From positions 3,100,001 through 3,164,000 of the forward strand of contig JAYJMM010000037.1 in assembly GCA_037349105.1 (NCBI GenBank): a stretch of 64,000 bases of DNA. Direction: 5' to 3'. Source of the DNA: Limnomonas spitsbergensis (Eukaryota; Chlorophyta; Chlorophyceae; Chlamydomonadales). The notes below the pieces were generated by a model. It saw only the letters and a list, made by a program, of their open reading frames with translations. It was not told where the DNA came from and did no database searches. Below, one piece after another: positions 35,601-47,600 of this stretch (position 1 is its first letter; each line of letters starts with the position of its first letter). The translations under genes were made by a program, and so were the position numbers.

Positions 35601-38600
35601 TTGGCAGCGGGTGAGCCTGGTCAGAGGTCAGGGTGGGCAGGGGAGTAGAATGATGCTGGGGGGCAGGTCCGCTTGCAAGTCCAAACACTATTTTTTTATA
35701 AAGGTCCAGGCAGCGCAGTTGTCTTCCCCCGCTTGCGAGTTAATATGCAGATGCCTCCCTGATGCTGTGGCTGACGCCCGCCCACGTCTGCAGGCTTGAC
35801 CCAGAAGCAGTTCTTGCTGCTCAATCCTCACGTCGACTGCGATGCCCTGCCAGTGGCCTCGCTGCTGTGCGTCCGCGACACCTCCATCGTACCGCCGCAG
35901 ACCCGAGTGCTTTGCAAGCAACGTGTGCACCTCCCCATCGGCGCCAACAGCACCTGCTTGGAGCTTGCGGCGGAATACAACTTGACGTTGTCGGCCCTCC
36001 ATCAGTTCAACCCGAGTGGCCTGCCGTGTGACGGACCCGACACCAGCAATGCCACACAGCAGATCTGCGTTGATGCTACCGTGGTGCCCATTAATGAGGT
36101 ATGGACTGACCCATGATCGTCTGACCCATGAACGTCTGACCCATGGACGTCTGACCCATGGACATCTGGCCCATGGACGTCTGACCCATGGACGTCTGAC
36201 CCATGGACGTCTGACCCTTGCACGTCTGACCCATGCTCGTCTGGCCCATGGACGTCTGACCCATGGACGTCTGACCCTTGCACGTCTGACCCATGCACGT
36301 CTGGCCCATGGACGTCTGACCCATGCTCGTCTGGCCCATGGACGTCTGACCCATGGACGTCTGACCCTTGCACGTCTGACCCATGCACGTCTGGCCCATG
36401 GACGTCTGACCCATGCTCGTCTGACCCATGCACGTCTGACCCTTGCACGTCTGACCCATGCTCGTCTGACCCATGCTCGTCTGACCCTTGCACGTCTGAC
36501 CCATGCACGTCTGACCCATGCACGTCTGACCCTTGCACGTCTGACCCATGCACCTCTGACCCATGGACGTCTGACCCATGCACGTCTGACCCTTGCACGT
36601 CTGACCCATGCTCGTCTGACCCATGCTCGTCTGACCCTTGCACGTCTGACCCTTGCACGTCTGACCCATGCACGTCTGACCCTTGCACGTCTGACCCATG
36701 CACGTCTGACCCATGGACGTCTGACCCATGGACGTCTGACCCATGCACGTCTGGCCCATGGACGTCTGACCCATGGATGTCTGACCCTTGCACGTCTGAC
36801 CCTTGCACGTCTGACCCATGGACGTCTGACCCATGCTCGTCTGACCCTTGGACGTCTGACCCATGCACGTCTGACCCATGCACGTCTGACCCATGCACGT
36901 CTGACCCATGCACGTCTGACCCATGCACGTCTGACCCATGGACGTCTGACCCTTGCACGTCTGACCCATGCACGTCTGGCCCATGGACGTCTGACCCATG
37001 CACGTCTGACCCATGCACGTCTGACCCATGGACGTCAGGATAGAAATATTGTAACATCAAGAGAGCTGGCCTGCAGGGTGGTTCCCCCCCCCCCCCTAAA
37101 ACCCAAACCTTTCCTGGGAGTATCTTGGGTTTGGGTGCAATGGGATGCGGCAGTGAGAGGGAGGGAGGAAGGCCTGAAACGGGTGGCAAGGGATCTTGGA
37201 TGCGGTTACATGTAGGGTTTGGGCAAAATAGGGCACAGCGAGGGTGGCCAGGGTTGCAGCAATGTTAAGGTGTGAAGGAAAGGAAGCGTCACCTAGTGAT
37301 GGGGCATGTTTTTCCCCCTGGAAACAGCGCAGCCTGGGCCAAAGCCACATCCCCGGGAATGCGAATCAGGTATGGGGTGTGAGTTTGTATTGGGTGTAAG
37401 CTTCGTGAGCATGCCGCAGTATTTGAGCTACCCCGCATGCTTGCAGGGTGCCAGCCCGTGTGTTCTACTGCTGCTGCCTCCAGCATCGTCAAGGGCATTG
37501 AAGTCACCTCCCTCCTTTAGTTTCTCCCTCCGAATTATTCCTCCTATGCCCTCTCGCTCGCTTTATCTGTTTGGGTCAGCCAGATCTTCCCTATATCCAC
37601 CCACTCGCCTTCTGCCCCCCCCCCTTGCCATGCTCGCCCGCTCTGCAGGACCCGTCTTCCCCACTCAATGCCCAGCGCACCCAATCCCTCGGCACCGCAG
37701 CTTCTCTGCTAGATGACCCTGGCCTCCAGGTGATTAAGGGGAGGGGGGGGGGGTGAGAAAATTGGGAAAGCAGGAATGACAATCTAAGGGGGGAGAGGGG
37801 AGAGAGAGGGGGGAGAGAAGATCATGAATTCATGAGCGGGAATATGGTGGCAAACAGGGTGTTATGGACAGTGTTTTCTGATGTGGTTTCCGCATCAATT
37901 TCAGCTACATTTCAGCTACACTGTGGCCTACGGCCACTAGCCCCTGGCTCGCCCATCCCTGCTGCCAAGGCCACCGGCCGGAGGTCAGTCCTGGTTTGGT
38001 GTCAATCGGCCCAGGGGTGGCCGCGGTATGGCCCAGCAGCGGCCCATCAGCCGGTCTGGTAAACCCTAAAACACAAACTGGTTATAGGTTCCAGCTCAGC
38101 AACCCTAGTCTCCAGGAATATGGCAGGGGAGATGGTGAGAAAGGGAGGGGGGGGGAGAGGAGGGGGGAGTGGCGGAAGATGGCAGGGGAGATGGTGAGAA
38201 AGGGGAGGGGGGGGGAGAGGAGGGGGGAGTGGCGGAAGATGGCTTGAGAGAGGGACGCAGGGGAAGGAGGAACGACGACGGAAGTAAAGAGGGGGGGCAC
38301 AGGTTCCTTCTGGCAATCCATGGCCCTCAGGTCAGATGAGGGAAGGTGGGAGGGGATGCTGGTGGGGCTGAAGGGGTACGGTCAAATCTTTCACGAGAGA
38401 GCCACAAAAGGGACTGCGGGATTTTGAACAGGGTGCTGCTTGAGGAACTGGTGGGAAGACTGGACCTGAACACTGAACACTGAACACTGAACACTGAACA
38501 CTGAACACTGAACACTGAACACTGAACACTGAACACTGAACACCGAACCCTGAACCCTGAACCCCGAGCCCCGAACCCTGAGCCCTGAACCCTGAACCCT

Positions 38601-41600
38601 GAACCCCGAACCTCCACTGTAGGACCTAGTGAGGCAGCTGGAAGAGACCCCTTCAGCTGCCGTCAATGATCAGGTGGGCGTGCGCCTCGCTGCACTGCTG
38701 TCGCGTCCCGACAGCCGTGCAGTGGCGCAGGCCATTGAGGATGCAATTGGTCGAGCCGCTGTGGAGGCTGCCGTCGTCCCGTACAGCTCGCTGGCTGACT
38801 TCTGCTCAGCCATGGCAGCTGACGTTACCGGCGCCTCCCTGCCTGGGGTGGCCTGCATGTGCGGTGCCATCAATGGTACAGCAACAGCCCACCAGCCCTT
38901 GTTGTACTGCGCCGCGCTTCTTTACGCCTCCTTGCAGGGGTCCTCTACCGCCTCTGCCCCACAAGGCAGCAGCAGCGGCGGCAGCAGCAGCAGCAGCGGC
39001 AATGGCGGTAGCAGCGAGATTGGCAGTGTTGGCGGCAACAGCGCAATCTCAGGTGTGAAGAGGAGTCTGCAGGCACATCACGTGAAGAAGTCTCGACCCA
39101 TCTCTGCTGCAGCTGCCCGCCCGCCCCATGCCGAAGCCGCTGCTGCCCCCCGCACCGCTGCCGATGCCTCTGCCTGGGCACCCTCCAGGCTGGCTGCTGG
39201 CCCGGGATCCGTTCAGGGTAACGGCAGCAGCGGCGCCCGGCAGCGGATGCTGGGAGCGCGGGCCGGCCACCGGTCGCTGTCCCAGGGTCCGGGTATAACG
39301 GACGAGGTGGCCACCCTGGCCGGTGACTTCTTCTCGCTCGTCGAGGAGGCTGACTCGGGCTTCCTGTCCAAGCTGCTTGAGGTAAGCAGCAGTTTTTTAC
39401 ATCTCTGTACCGTTTTAAACCGTTTTTATACAGCTCTTATCGTGGGCACCAGCGTTGCCTCTGCTGCCGTGTACTGCTTTTGTGTGCCGCTGATTGTACA
39501 GCTGTCTTGTACCGCAAACAAGCGTGTACCGTACCGCTACTCTTTTTACGCAGGCCTGCAGATTCGGCACGTCGTCCCTCAGCAACTCTAAGAGCAACCT
39601 GCAGACAGCGGCCAATAACAAACTCACGCCTCAGACGGCTCAGATGGGTTTTGAGGGCGCCAATGGATTAGTTTCGGGCATCCTGGCTCAAACGTTCACT
39701 TGCTCGCAAGAAAAGTGCCTCCCGATCGCGGAGGTGGTATCGCTTTGCCTCCAGGCGGGAATTACGCTGCCCAACCTGGCCATGGCATCCTTCAAGTAGG
39801 TGCCCGGCCCGCATGTGATTGTCATGGGCTTGCGTGGGACCAGCATGGGCTTGCATGGGACCAGCATGGGTTTGCATGGGACCAGCATGGGTTTGCATGG
39901 GACCAGCATGGGCTTGCATGGGACCAGCATGGGGTTGTATGGGACCAGCATGGGCTTGTATGGGACCAGCATGGGCTTGTATGGGACCAGCATGGGCTTG
40001 TATGGGACCAGCATGGGCTTGCATGGGACCAGCATGGGGTTGCATGGGACCAGCATGGGCTTGTATGGGACCAGCATGGGTTTGCGTGGGACCAGCATGG
40101 GTTTGCATGGGACCAGCATGGGCTTGCATGGGACCAGCATGGGGTTGTATGGGACCAGCATGGGCTTGTATGGGACCAGCATGGGCTTGCATGAAACCAG
40201 CATGGGGTTGCATGGGACCAGCATGGGCTTGTATGGGACCAGCATGGGTTTGCGTGGGACCAGCATGGGTTTGCATGGGACCAGCATGGGCTTGCATGGG
40301 ACCAGCATGGGGTTGTATGGGACCAGCATGGGCTTGTATGGGACCAGCATGGGCTTGCATGAAACCAGCATGGGCTTGTATGGGACCCAGCATGGGCTTG
40401 CATGAAACCAGCATGGGCTTGCATGGGGCCAGTAGATGCCTAGCCCACATTGTTGGGGCATGCATGGTTAAGGTGCATGCATGGGCATGCATGAGAGTGT
40501 CCATATGCCAGGGCTTGTACTGGGCCTATGTTGGATCGCATGCAACAGCAAGAGTGAGAGCATGCTGCCCAGCGAGAATATTTTAGCAGCTGGTATGTGC
40601 TGCGACTAGTTGTTAGTTGGTAGTGTTGCACGAGTTGGTAGTGACGCACGAATTGGTAGTGCTGCATGAGTTGGTAGTGCTGCATGAGTTGGTAGTGCTG
40701 CATGAGCTGGTAGCGCTGCATAAGTTGGTAGTGTTGCATGAGTTGGTAGTGCTGCATGAGTTGGTAGTGCTGCATGAGTTGGTAGTGCTGCATGAGTTGG
40801 TAGTGTTGCATGAGTTGGTAGTGCTGCACGAGTTGATAGTCCTGCATGAGTTGGTAGTGTTGCATGAGTTGGTAGTGTTGCATGAGTTGGTAGTGCTGCA
40901 TGAGTTGGTAGTGCTGCATGAGTTGGTAGTGCTGCATGAGTTGGTAGTGTTGCATGAGTTGGTAGTGCTGCATGAGTTGGTAGTGCTGCATGAGTTGGTA
41001 GTGCTGAATGAGTTGGTAGTGCTGCATGAGTTGGTAGTGCTGCATGAGTTGGTAGTGCTGCATGAGTTGGTAGTGCTGCATGAGTTGGTAGTGCTGCATG
41101 AGTTGGTAGTGTTGCATGAGTTGGTAGTGTTGCATGAGTTGGTAGTGCTGCATGAGTTGGTAGTGTTGCATGAGTTGGTAGTGCTGCACGAGTTGATAGT
41201 CCTGCATGAGTTGGTAGTGTTGCATGAGTTGGTAGTGTTGCATGAGTTGGTAGTGCTGCATGAGTTGGTAGTGCTGCATGAGTTGGTAGTGCTGCATGAG
41301 TTGGTAGTGTTGCATGAGTTGGTAGTGCTGAATGAGTTGGTAGTGCTGAATGAGTTGGTAGTGCTGAATGAGTTGGTTGTGCTGCATGAGTTGGTAGTGC
41401 TGCATGAGTTGGTAGTGCTGCATGAGTCAGTAGTGCTGCATGAGTTGGTAGTGTTGCATGAGTTGGTAGTGCTGCATGAGTTGGTAGTGTTGCATGAGTT
41501 GGTAGTGTTGCATGAGTTGGTAGTGCTGCATGAGTTGGTAGTGTTGCATGAGTTGGTAGTGCTGCATGAGTTGGTAGTGCTGCATGAGTTGGTAGTGCTG

Positions 41601-44600
41601 CATGAGTTGGTAGTGCTGCATGAGTTGGTAGTGCTGCATGAGTTGGTAGTGCTGCATGAGTTGGTAGTGCTGCATGAGTCAGTAGTACTGCATGAGTTGG
41701 TAGTGTTGCATGAGTTGGTAGTGCTGCATGAGTTGGTAGTGCTGCATGAGCTGGTAGTGTTGCATGAGTGGACAGTAGAGCACAAGTTGGTACCTTGAGT
41801 TCAGAAGACATGCGCCTTCAGCAGGAGATCCCACTTGTTTCAGACCCATGATGTACACCATTTCCACCATCTCTGCAACTGCCAACTTCCTGTTCAGCCC
41901 TCAATGGCTGCAACACTGTTCTCTGCGGGTCAGATAGAAGATCAAAGCTAGCTCGCTCCCCTGGAACCCCTGCCCCCCCACTGGACCCCCTGGACCCCTG
42001 CCCCCCCCTGGATCCCCCCAACTCCCCTGGACCCCTGCCCCCCCCTGGCTCCCCTGGACCCCCTGGACCCCCCTGGACTACCCGCCCCCCCCCCTGGACC
42101 TTGGACCCCCCTTGCTCTTCTGCCCTCCCCCCCCCCCCCCCCCTGGACCTCCTGGACCCCCTGCCCCCCCCTGGACCCCTGCCCCCTGCCCTCCCCCCCC
42201 CCCCCCCCCTGGACCCCCCTGGACCCCCTGCCCCCCCCTGGACCCCCTGCCCCCCTGGATCCCCTGGATCTCCTGCCCCCCTGCCCCTCCCCACCTGTCA
42301 CACGCACATTGCATGCCCACAGGTTCCCCGGCGCCAGCACCAGTGCCGGTGGAGGGTTCAGCACCACAAACACAGGCATCGTGATGTGCGGCGGCAACGG
42401 GGACTTCCAGCACAACTGCCTCAATGCTAACGACAAGGGCGGGGTGGTTGCACAAGTGCTGACTGCGCTCGTTCAGGTAGAGGGCCTTAAGAGAGGGAGG
42501 GGACAAGGGCGGGGCAGGGGCAGGGGGGCAAGGGGCGCGTGTGTGTGTGTGGGGGGGGGGGGCATCAAGTTTCGGTTTGGCCGCTTGGATACCTAGGCAG
42601 GGGCAAGTGTACTGCCTATGATCATTTTTATTAGCATGTGGGTCTTAGGGGGAATAGCGGGCTGGCCATCAAGATGTCTTTCCCGAGCTCAGCTCCTCTC
42701 CTCCGCCAGCTGCTCTCCCTGCCTCCATGCTGCCCCCTGGCCCTGCCACCCCGTCAGGTCAACGTCTACGTTAAGCTCAGCCTGTGCCTGTTGCCGATCG
42801 ATGCGCTGCCGTGGCCACTCAAGGACGCTGCCAGGAGCTTGTGCCTCACCATCGCTCAGGCAACATGGTACATGGCCAAGGGGCAGGTCGTGTTCAGTGC
42901 AGGTAAGCATGGTGACGGAGCGGAGGTGCGCTTCGGCCCAGGCTGATGCGTGGTTTCCGACCCCCCCTCCCCCCCATAGGGGTCAGCTATCATTATTTCT
43001 GCGCATGTGGGTGTGACTTCAATACTTATGGGGTTGGGCTGTGTGGCTTCTGGCCAAGGGGCACCTGTTCGGCCGTGTCCAGTGCAGATACGTGCTGCGG
43101 TGCATGGGTCGAATAAGCGGTACAGCTTGTGTGCTTGGAAGAGTGTGGGAAATCATTGTTGGTGTAATGACAGACAGGAACTGAATGAATTTGGTTATCT
43201 ACCCATAGTGCTGCGTGCGGTGAATATTTAAGTGAGTGGGGTTTATCCACAGTTCAGCTACAGTTCAGCTACATGTATGTTGAATTTCAGCTACACATCA
43301 GATGCATTCAGCTACACATTCATTAAATGTGAGCGACATGTCAGTTATGGGTCAGCTGGAGTTCAGCTAAGAAGCAAGCTATCGATTCGCTAGGAGATAC
43401 ACGCCAGCCTCTGGTCGAAATCTGCAGGTGTGGCCACTGGCCAGGCATACTGCTTGGGCCTACTCCGGCCAAAGGCCGGCCTAGGTTTAGGGCCAATCGG
43501 GCCTTTGGCTAGGGTCCGACAGTACTGAGTACTGTCTCAAAAGATGAACGAGCTGCGGCCAAACGGGTGGCTACCTTAATCCATGCCCCAGGGGCAATTT
43601 TATGTATTCCTTTTTCCCAGAGGGCGTGTTGTGCATTTTATTGGTCAATCTGGCGGAGAGATGCCAAGCAGTGGTTATTGTTTTCTGAGGAAGGAGAGCA
43701 GGGGATACTGGTGACCCTTGGCTTGTTCTCCTCTGCTTCTGCAACACGAAGCGACGACCTCCACTTCCAAAATACCTTCAAGCCACATTGATTTCTTGAC
43801 ATCTGTACCTACCAGCCCTTAAGCCTTGCTGGTTCATGTTTCAGGGTTTAGCCAGAACCATAAAAAGCCAAGTCGCTTTTTACCTTCTGATATAAACAAG
43901 TCTGGCGTTTATGTTGGCTGTGCGCGTCCAACCTTGGCATCGTATATTGTTTTCTTCTGGAAGACCTCCTGGAAGGGAGGGCATGTGTAGCATGTCGAAC
44001 GGGGAGGCGTGGGCAAGGGACAGGGCTGCGGGTTGGGGTGCTGGTAGGGGTACACACAGCGTCCACTGCTTGTCTCCCCCACCTCCTGCCCCCCCCCCAC
44101 CTCCTACCCCTTTGTATCTAGGCTCACGGGCCCCTGGTGGATGCTGTTCTGTTCCCCCGCAGGTGTTGGCGGCAACATCTTCGGCTGGGGATTCAGTGTC
44201 ACGATCTCCGCCACCTTGCAGGCCTACCAAGTGCCCGCCATCTGCCACGATGAGACATTCAGATGTTCCGTGAGTGGGAGGGAATGGGGAGTCGGTTCGT
44301 ATTCCAGCCCGATAATCTGGCTCTGACATGTGGATCACGGCCTGAGGTGATGCTTTTTTTCCTCGGCTCAGCGGCCATTCAGCCACAGTCCTGCCACTTG
44401 CACACCTCCAGCTGGAGGCCTCATGCATGGCCTGCCATGCAGCTTGGGTAGTCGGACGGTTTAGGCTTGGTCCCCCCATCAGGCCTTCTGCAGCTGAGGA
44501 GCTCTGTATACGAAAAATTAGACCCTGCTGACCATGCTCCCATGCACGTCGGAGAGAGCCACTGGAAAAGTGTTCACGGATCATGGTCATGGCGAGGCAG

Positions 44601-47600
44601 TACGTGGCTTCAGCCCACACACCCCCACGGGACGTAGCTTGCCCTCTTTCCTTCTCTCCTGTACGGTTCATACTTCAGGTGTTGGTAGTCAAGCTTCATT
44701 GCCTGCTGGCCAATGGGCTGTGCCTCTCCTGCAGCAGCGCAGCCCACGGGATCGAACGGAATTGAGCGGTTTAGGTTAAGGGCTTGGGGCCTACAATTTA
44801 GGATTTGGATTTACCCTGCCTGGGGGCCATAGAGCCTTAAAGGGGAATCCACTGATCGTAAGGTGTTGTGGTAGGTGTCCTGCGGTGACAGTTCTTTAAT
44901 ATTTAACGTGTCACCCTATCAACCCTTAACCCCTAGACCCCCTTCCACCCTCCCCGTCATCAGCATATCTGAACACGTCCCGCAACCCCTTGCCCTATCC
45001 ACGCATTCTGCAACCCTGAAATCCTTCCTCGCCTATTAACCCAGACCCCCCCCCCCAGGACTCCTTCATCCTAAACCCCACAACAGGACTTTATTAAACC
45101 CCAAGACAGGACTTTTCTTAAACCTAAAACCCGCTCCCCCCCCCGTCCCCCCAGGACTTTTGCCTCATGGCCAATGGACAGGCGTACGGGACGCTCAGCT
45201 TCACCGCCAGCTTTGGCTGGTTCGGATCCAAGAGCTGGAGCCTCAACATCCCTGGGGACAGGAACCTGCCGGCCTGCCCTCCGCTGGCCTCCCTGGTGTG
45301 GTCTCCCGTTAAGGCAGCCCTGGACGCTGCAGATCCCGCCACCATCCTGAGGTCTCAAACCCCAGATGGCACCTGGGTCCCGAGCACCGTCTACCAATGG
45401 CCCGACTTCGAATCCGCCTTGCATGTCAGTGAGGTCGACCTGAAGGCTGTCGGGGACTAGGGTTCAGGGCTAAGGGTGTGGGGTTTGGGGTTTCGCCTGC
45501 ACTCCGAGCCTAAACCGCCCTGCAGCCTTCAGCCCTCAGGCAGCTCAGGCAGTGCCATTAAGGCATTACCGGCCTGCTAAGAGAGGAATGATCCCAATGT
45601 ATTTATTAATATATCGTAAGTCGGACCCAAACACCAACCCCTCGATTAATGAATTTAAGACCACCAACACAGTTACCCGCCCTTCCTGTCTACCATGCCT
45701 CTTGACCTACTCATGTTGAATCTCCTTGTCAAGCACTCACTATCGTCGCACGCCCCCCTTTAACCCTATCTAGGCACATTCAATACGGGTATCTTGTAGT
45801 AGGGCGCTCTCTACTTCCCAGTGGGGTTTAGGGCCCAGGGTGTAGGGTTCAGGGCCCAGGGTACAGGGTGTAGGGTTCAGGGCCCAGGATTTACGGCCCA
45901 GGGTTAAGGGATTTGGGTCCAGGGTTTAGGGTTCTGTATTCAGGGAGCTCACTGTCGACACGCTTTACCTCAGCGTAACACTTTGCCCACAGCACGCCTT
46001 TTCCAACACCATGCCTGCGGATAATGTGTCACAGATTGCTCGTTCATCCCCCAGACACATTCCTCCTCACCCCTCATGCTCTCCTACTCTGCATGCAACA
46101 GCACATTGTCTGCCTTCCCTTCCCTTCAACGTACCTCCCCTTCCCCTCAACCTACCTCCGCTTCCCCTCAACCTGCCTCCCCTTCCCTTCAACCTGCCTT
46201 CCCTTTCCCTTCAACCTGTCTTCCCTTCCCTTCAACCTGTCTCCCCTTCCCCTCAACCTGTCTCCCCTTCTTTTCAACCTACCTCCCCTTCCCCTCAACC
46301 TACCCCCCCTTCCCCTCAACCTGCCTCCGCTTCCCCTCAACCTGTCTCCCCTTCCCCTCAACCTACCTCCCCTTCCCTCAACCTAGCCCCCCTTCCCCTC
46401 AACACACCTCCCCTACCCCTCAACCTGCCTCCCCTTCCCCTCAACCTACCTCCCCTTCCCCTCAACCTACCCCCCCTTCCCCTCAACCTTCCTCCCCTTC
46501 CCCTCGACCTGTCTCCCCTTCCCTTCAACCTACCTCCCCTTCCCCACAACCTGTCTCCCCTAATTGTCAACCTACCTCCCTTTCCACTCAACCTGCCTCC
46601 ACTTCCCTTCAACCTACCTCCCCTTCCCCTTAACCTGTCTCCCTTTCCCTTCAACCTACATCCCCTTCCCCTCAACCTACCTCCACTTCCCCTCAACCTA
46701 CCTCCCCTTCCCCTCAACCTGTCTCCCCTTCCCGACAACCTGTCTCCCCTAATTTCCAGCCTACCTCCCTTTCCCCTCAACCTGCCTCCCCTTCCCCTCA
46801 AGCTACCTCCCCTTCCCCTCAACCTGTCTCCCTTTCCCTTCAACCTACCTCCCTTTCCCCTCAACATGCCTCCACTTCCCTTCAACCTACCTCCTCTTCC
46901 CATCAACCTGCCTCCACTTCCCTTCAACATACCTCCCCTTCCCCTCAACCTACCTCCCGTTCCCCTCAACCTACCTCCCCTTCCCCTCAACCTACCTCCA
47001 CTTCCCCTCAACATGTCTCCCCTTCCCTTCAACCTGCCTCCCCTTCCCTTCAACCTACCTCCCCTTCCCCTCAACCTGTCTCCCCTTCTTTTCAACGTAC
47101 CCCCTTCCCCTCAACCTGCCTCCCTTTCCCCTCAACCTACCTCCCCTGCCCCTCAACCTGTCTCCCCTTCCCTTTACCTACCTCCCCTGCCCCTCAACCT
47201 GTCTCCCCTTCCCTTCAACGTACCTCCCCTTCCCCTCAACCTGCCTCCACTTCCCTTCAACGTACCTCCCCTTCCCCTCAACCTACCTCCCCTACCCCTC
47301 ATCCTGCCTCCCCTTCCCCTCAACCTACCTCCCCTTCCCTTTACCTACCTCCCCTTCCCCTCAACCCGCCTCCCCTTCCCCTCAACCTACCTCCCCTTTA
47401 CTCTACCTACCTCCCCTTCCCCTCAACCCGCCTCCCCTCTCCCTCAACCTTCCTCCCATTCCCTTCTACCTACCTCCTCTTCCCCTCAACCTACCTCCCC
47501 TTCCCCTCAACCTGCCTCCCCTTCCTTTTAACCTTTACAAAGTACACACAGCTCATCACTCTTACAGTGATACCACTAATATAAGCTGCCCACTTGGTAT

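Larger units (their letters stand above)
29655..36098 (+). other. LysM region of the GH19 gene (exons 1-7)
   Basis: Units 1-3 (exons 1, 2, 3) are nearly identical, each with [14 protein letters not shown] or [14 protein letters not shown] and [11 protein letters not shown], and are joined by proline/serine linkers. Units 4 and 5 (exon 4) are a second type, with [11 protein letters not shown] and [10 protein letters not shown] or [10 protein letters not shown], after a long proline-rich linker. Unit 6 (exon 5) has [11 protein letters not shown]. Unit 7 (exon 6) has [13 protein letters not shown] and LALNPGLSC, with an inserted Cys/Asn/Ser-rich linker. Unit 8 spans exons 6-7 ([20 protein letters not shown]). 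Unit 9 (exon 7) has [18 protein letters not shown]. Conserved cysteines mark them as the eukaryotic disulfide-bonded LysM type. Confidence 0.8.
37455..45424 (+). other. Middle region of the GH19 gene, unrecognised
   Basis: Exons 37455 to 45424 encode about 500 residues I cannot assign. Order: a helical stretch ([19 protein letters not shown]), a low-complexity Ser/Gly/Ala linker (38945-39220), a Cys-containing helical stretch ([17 protein letters not shown]), a stretch with [18 protein letters not shown], a stretch with [15 protein letters not shown] and [15 protein letters not shown], then [17 protein letters not shown]. The even hydrophobicity, paired cysteines and phase-consistent exons argue for a real folded domain. 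The [13 protein letters not shown] part looks beta-rich. Confidence 0.6.

Noticed and set aside
36002..37215. Frames of 312-399 codons on both strands with five-residue periods
   Set aside because: They lie in intron 7 over the 15 bp array; both flanking exons splice in phase without them.
40606..41811. Frames of about 390-400 codons with a six-residue period
   Set aside because: 18 bp array in intron 11; four frames are open at the same time.
46011..47531. 506-codon proline/leucine-rich frame resembling a cell-wall protein
   Set aside because: It is the 21 bp pyrimidine array within intron 15; the minus strand is open too, and there is no signal peptide or non-repeat part.
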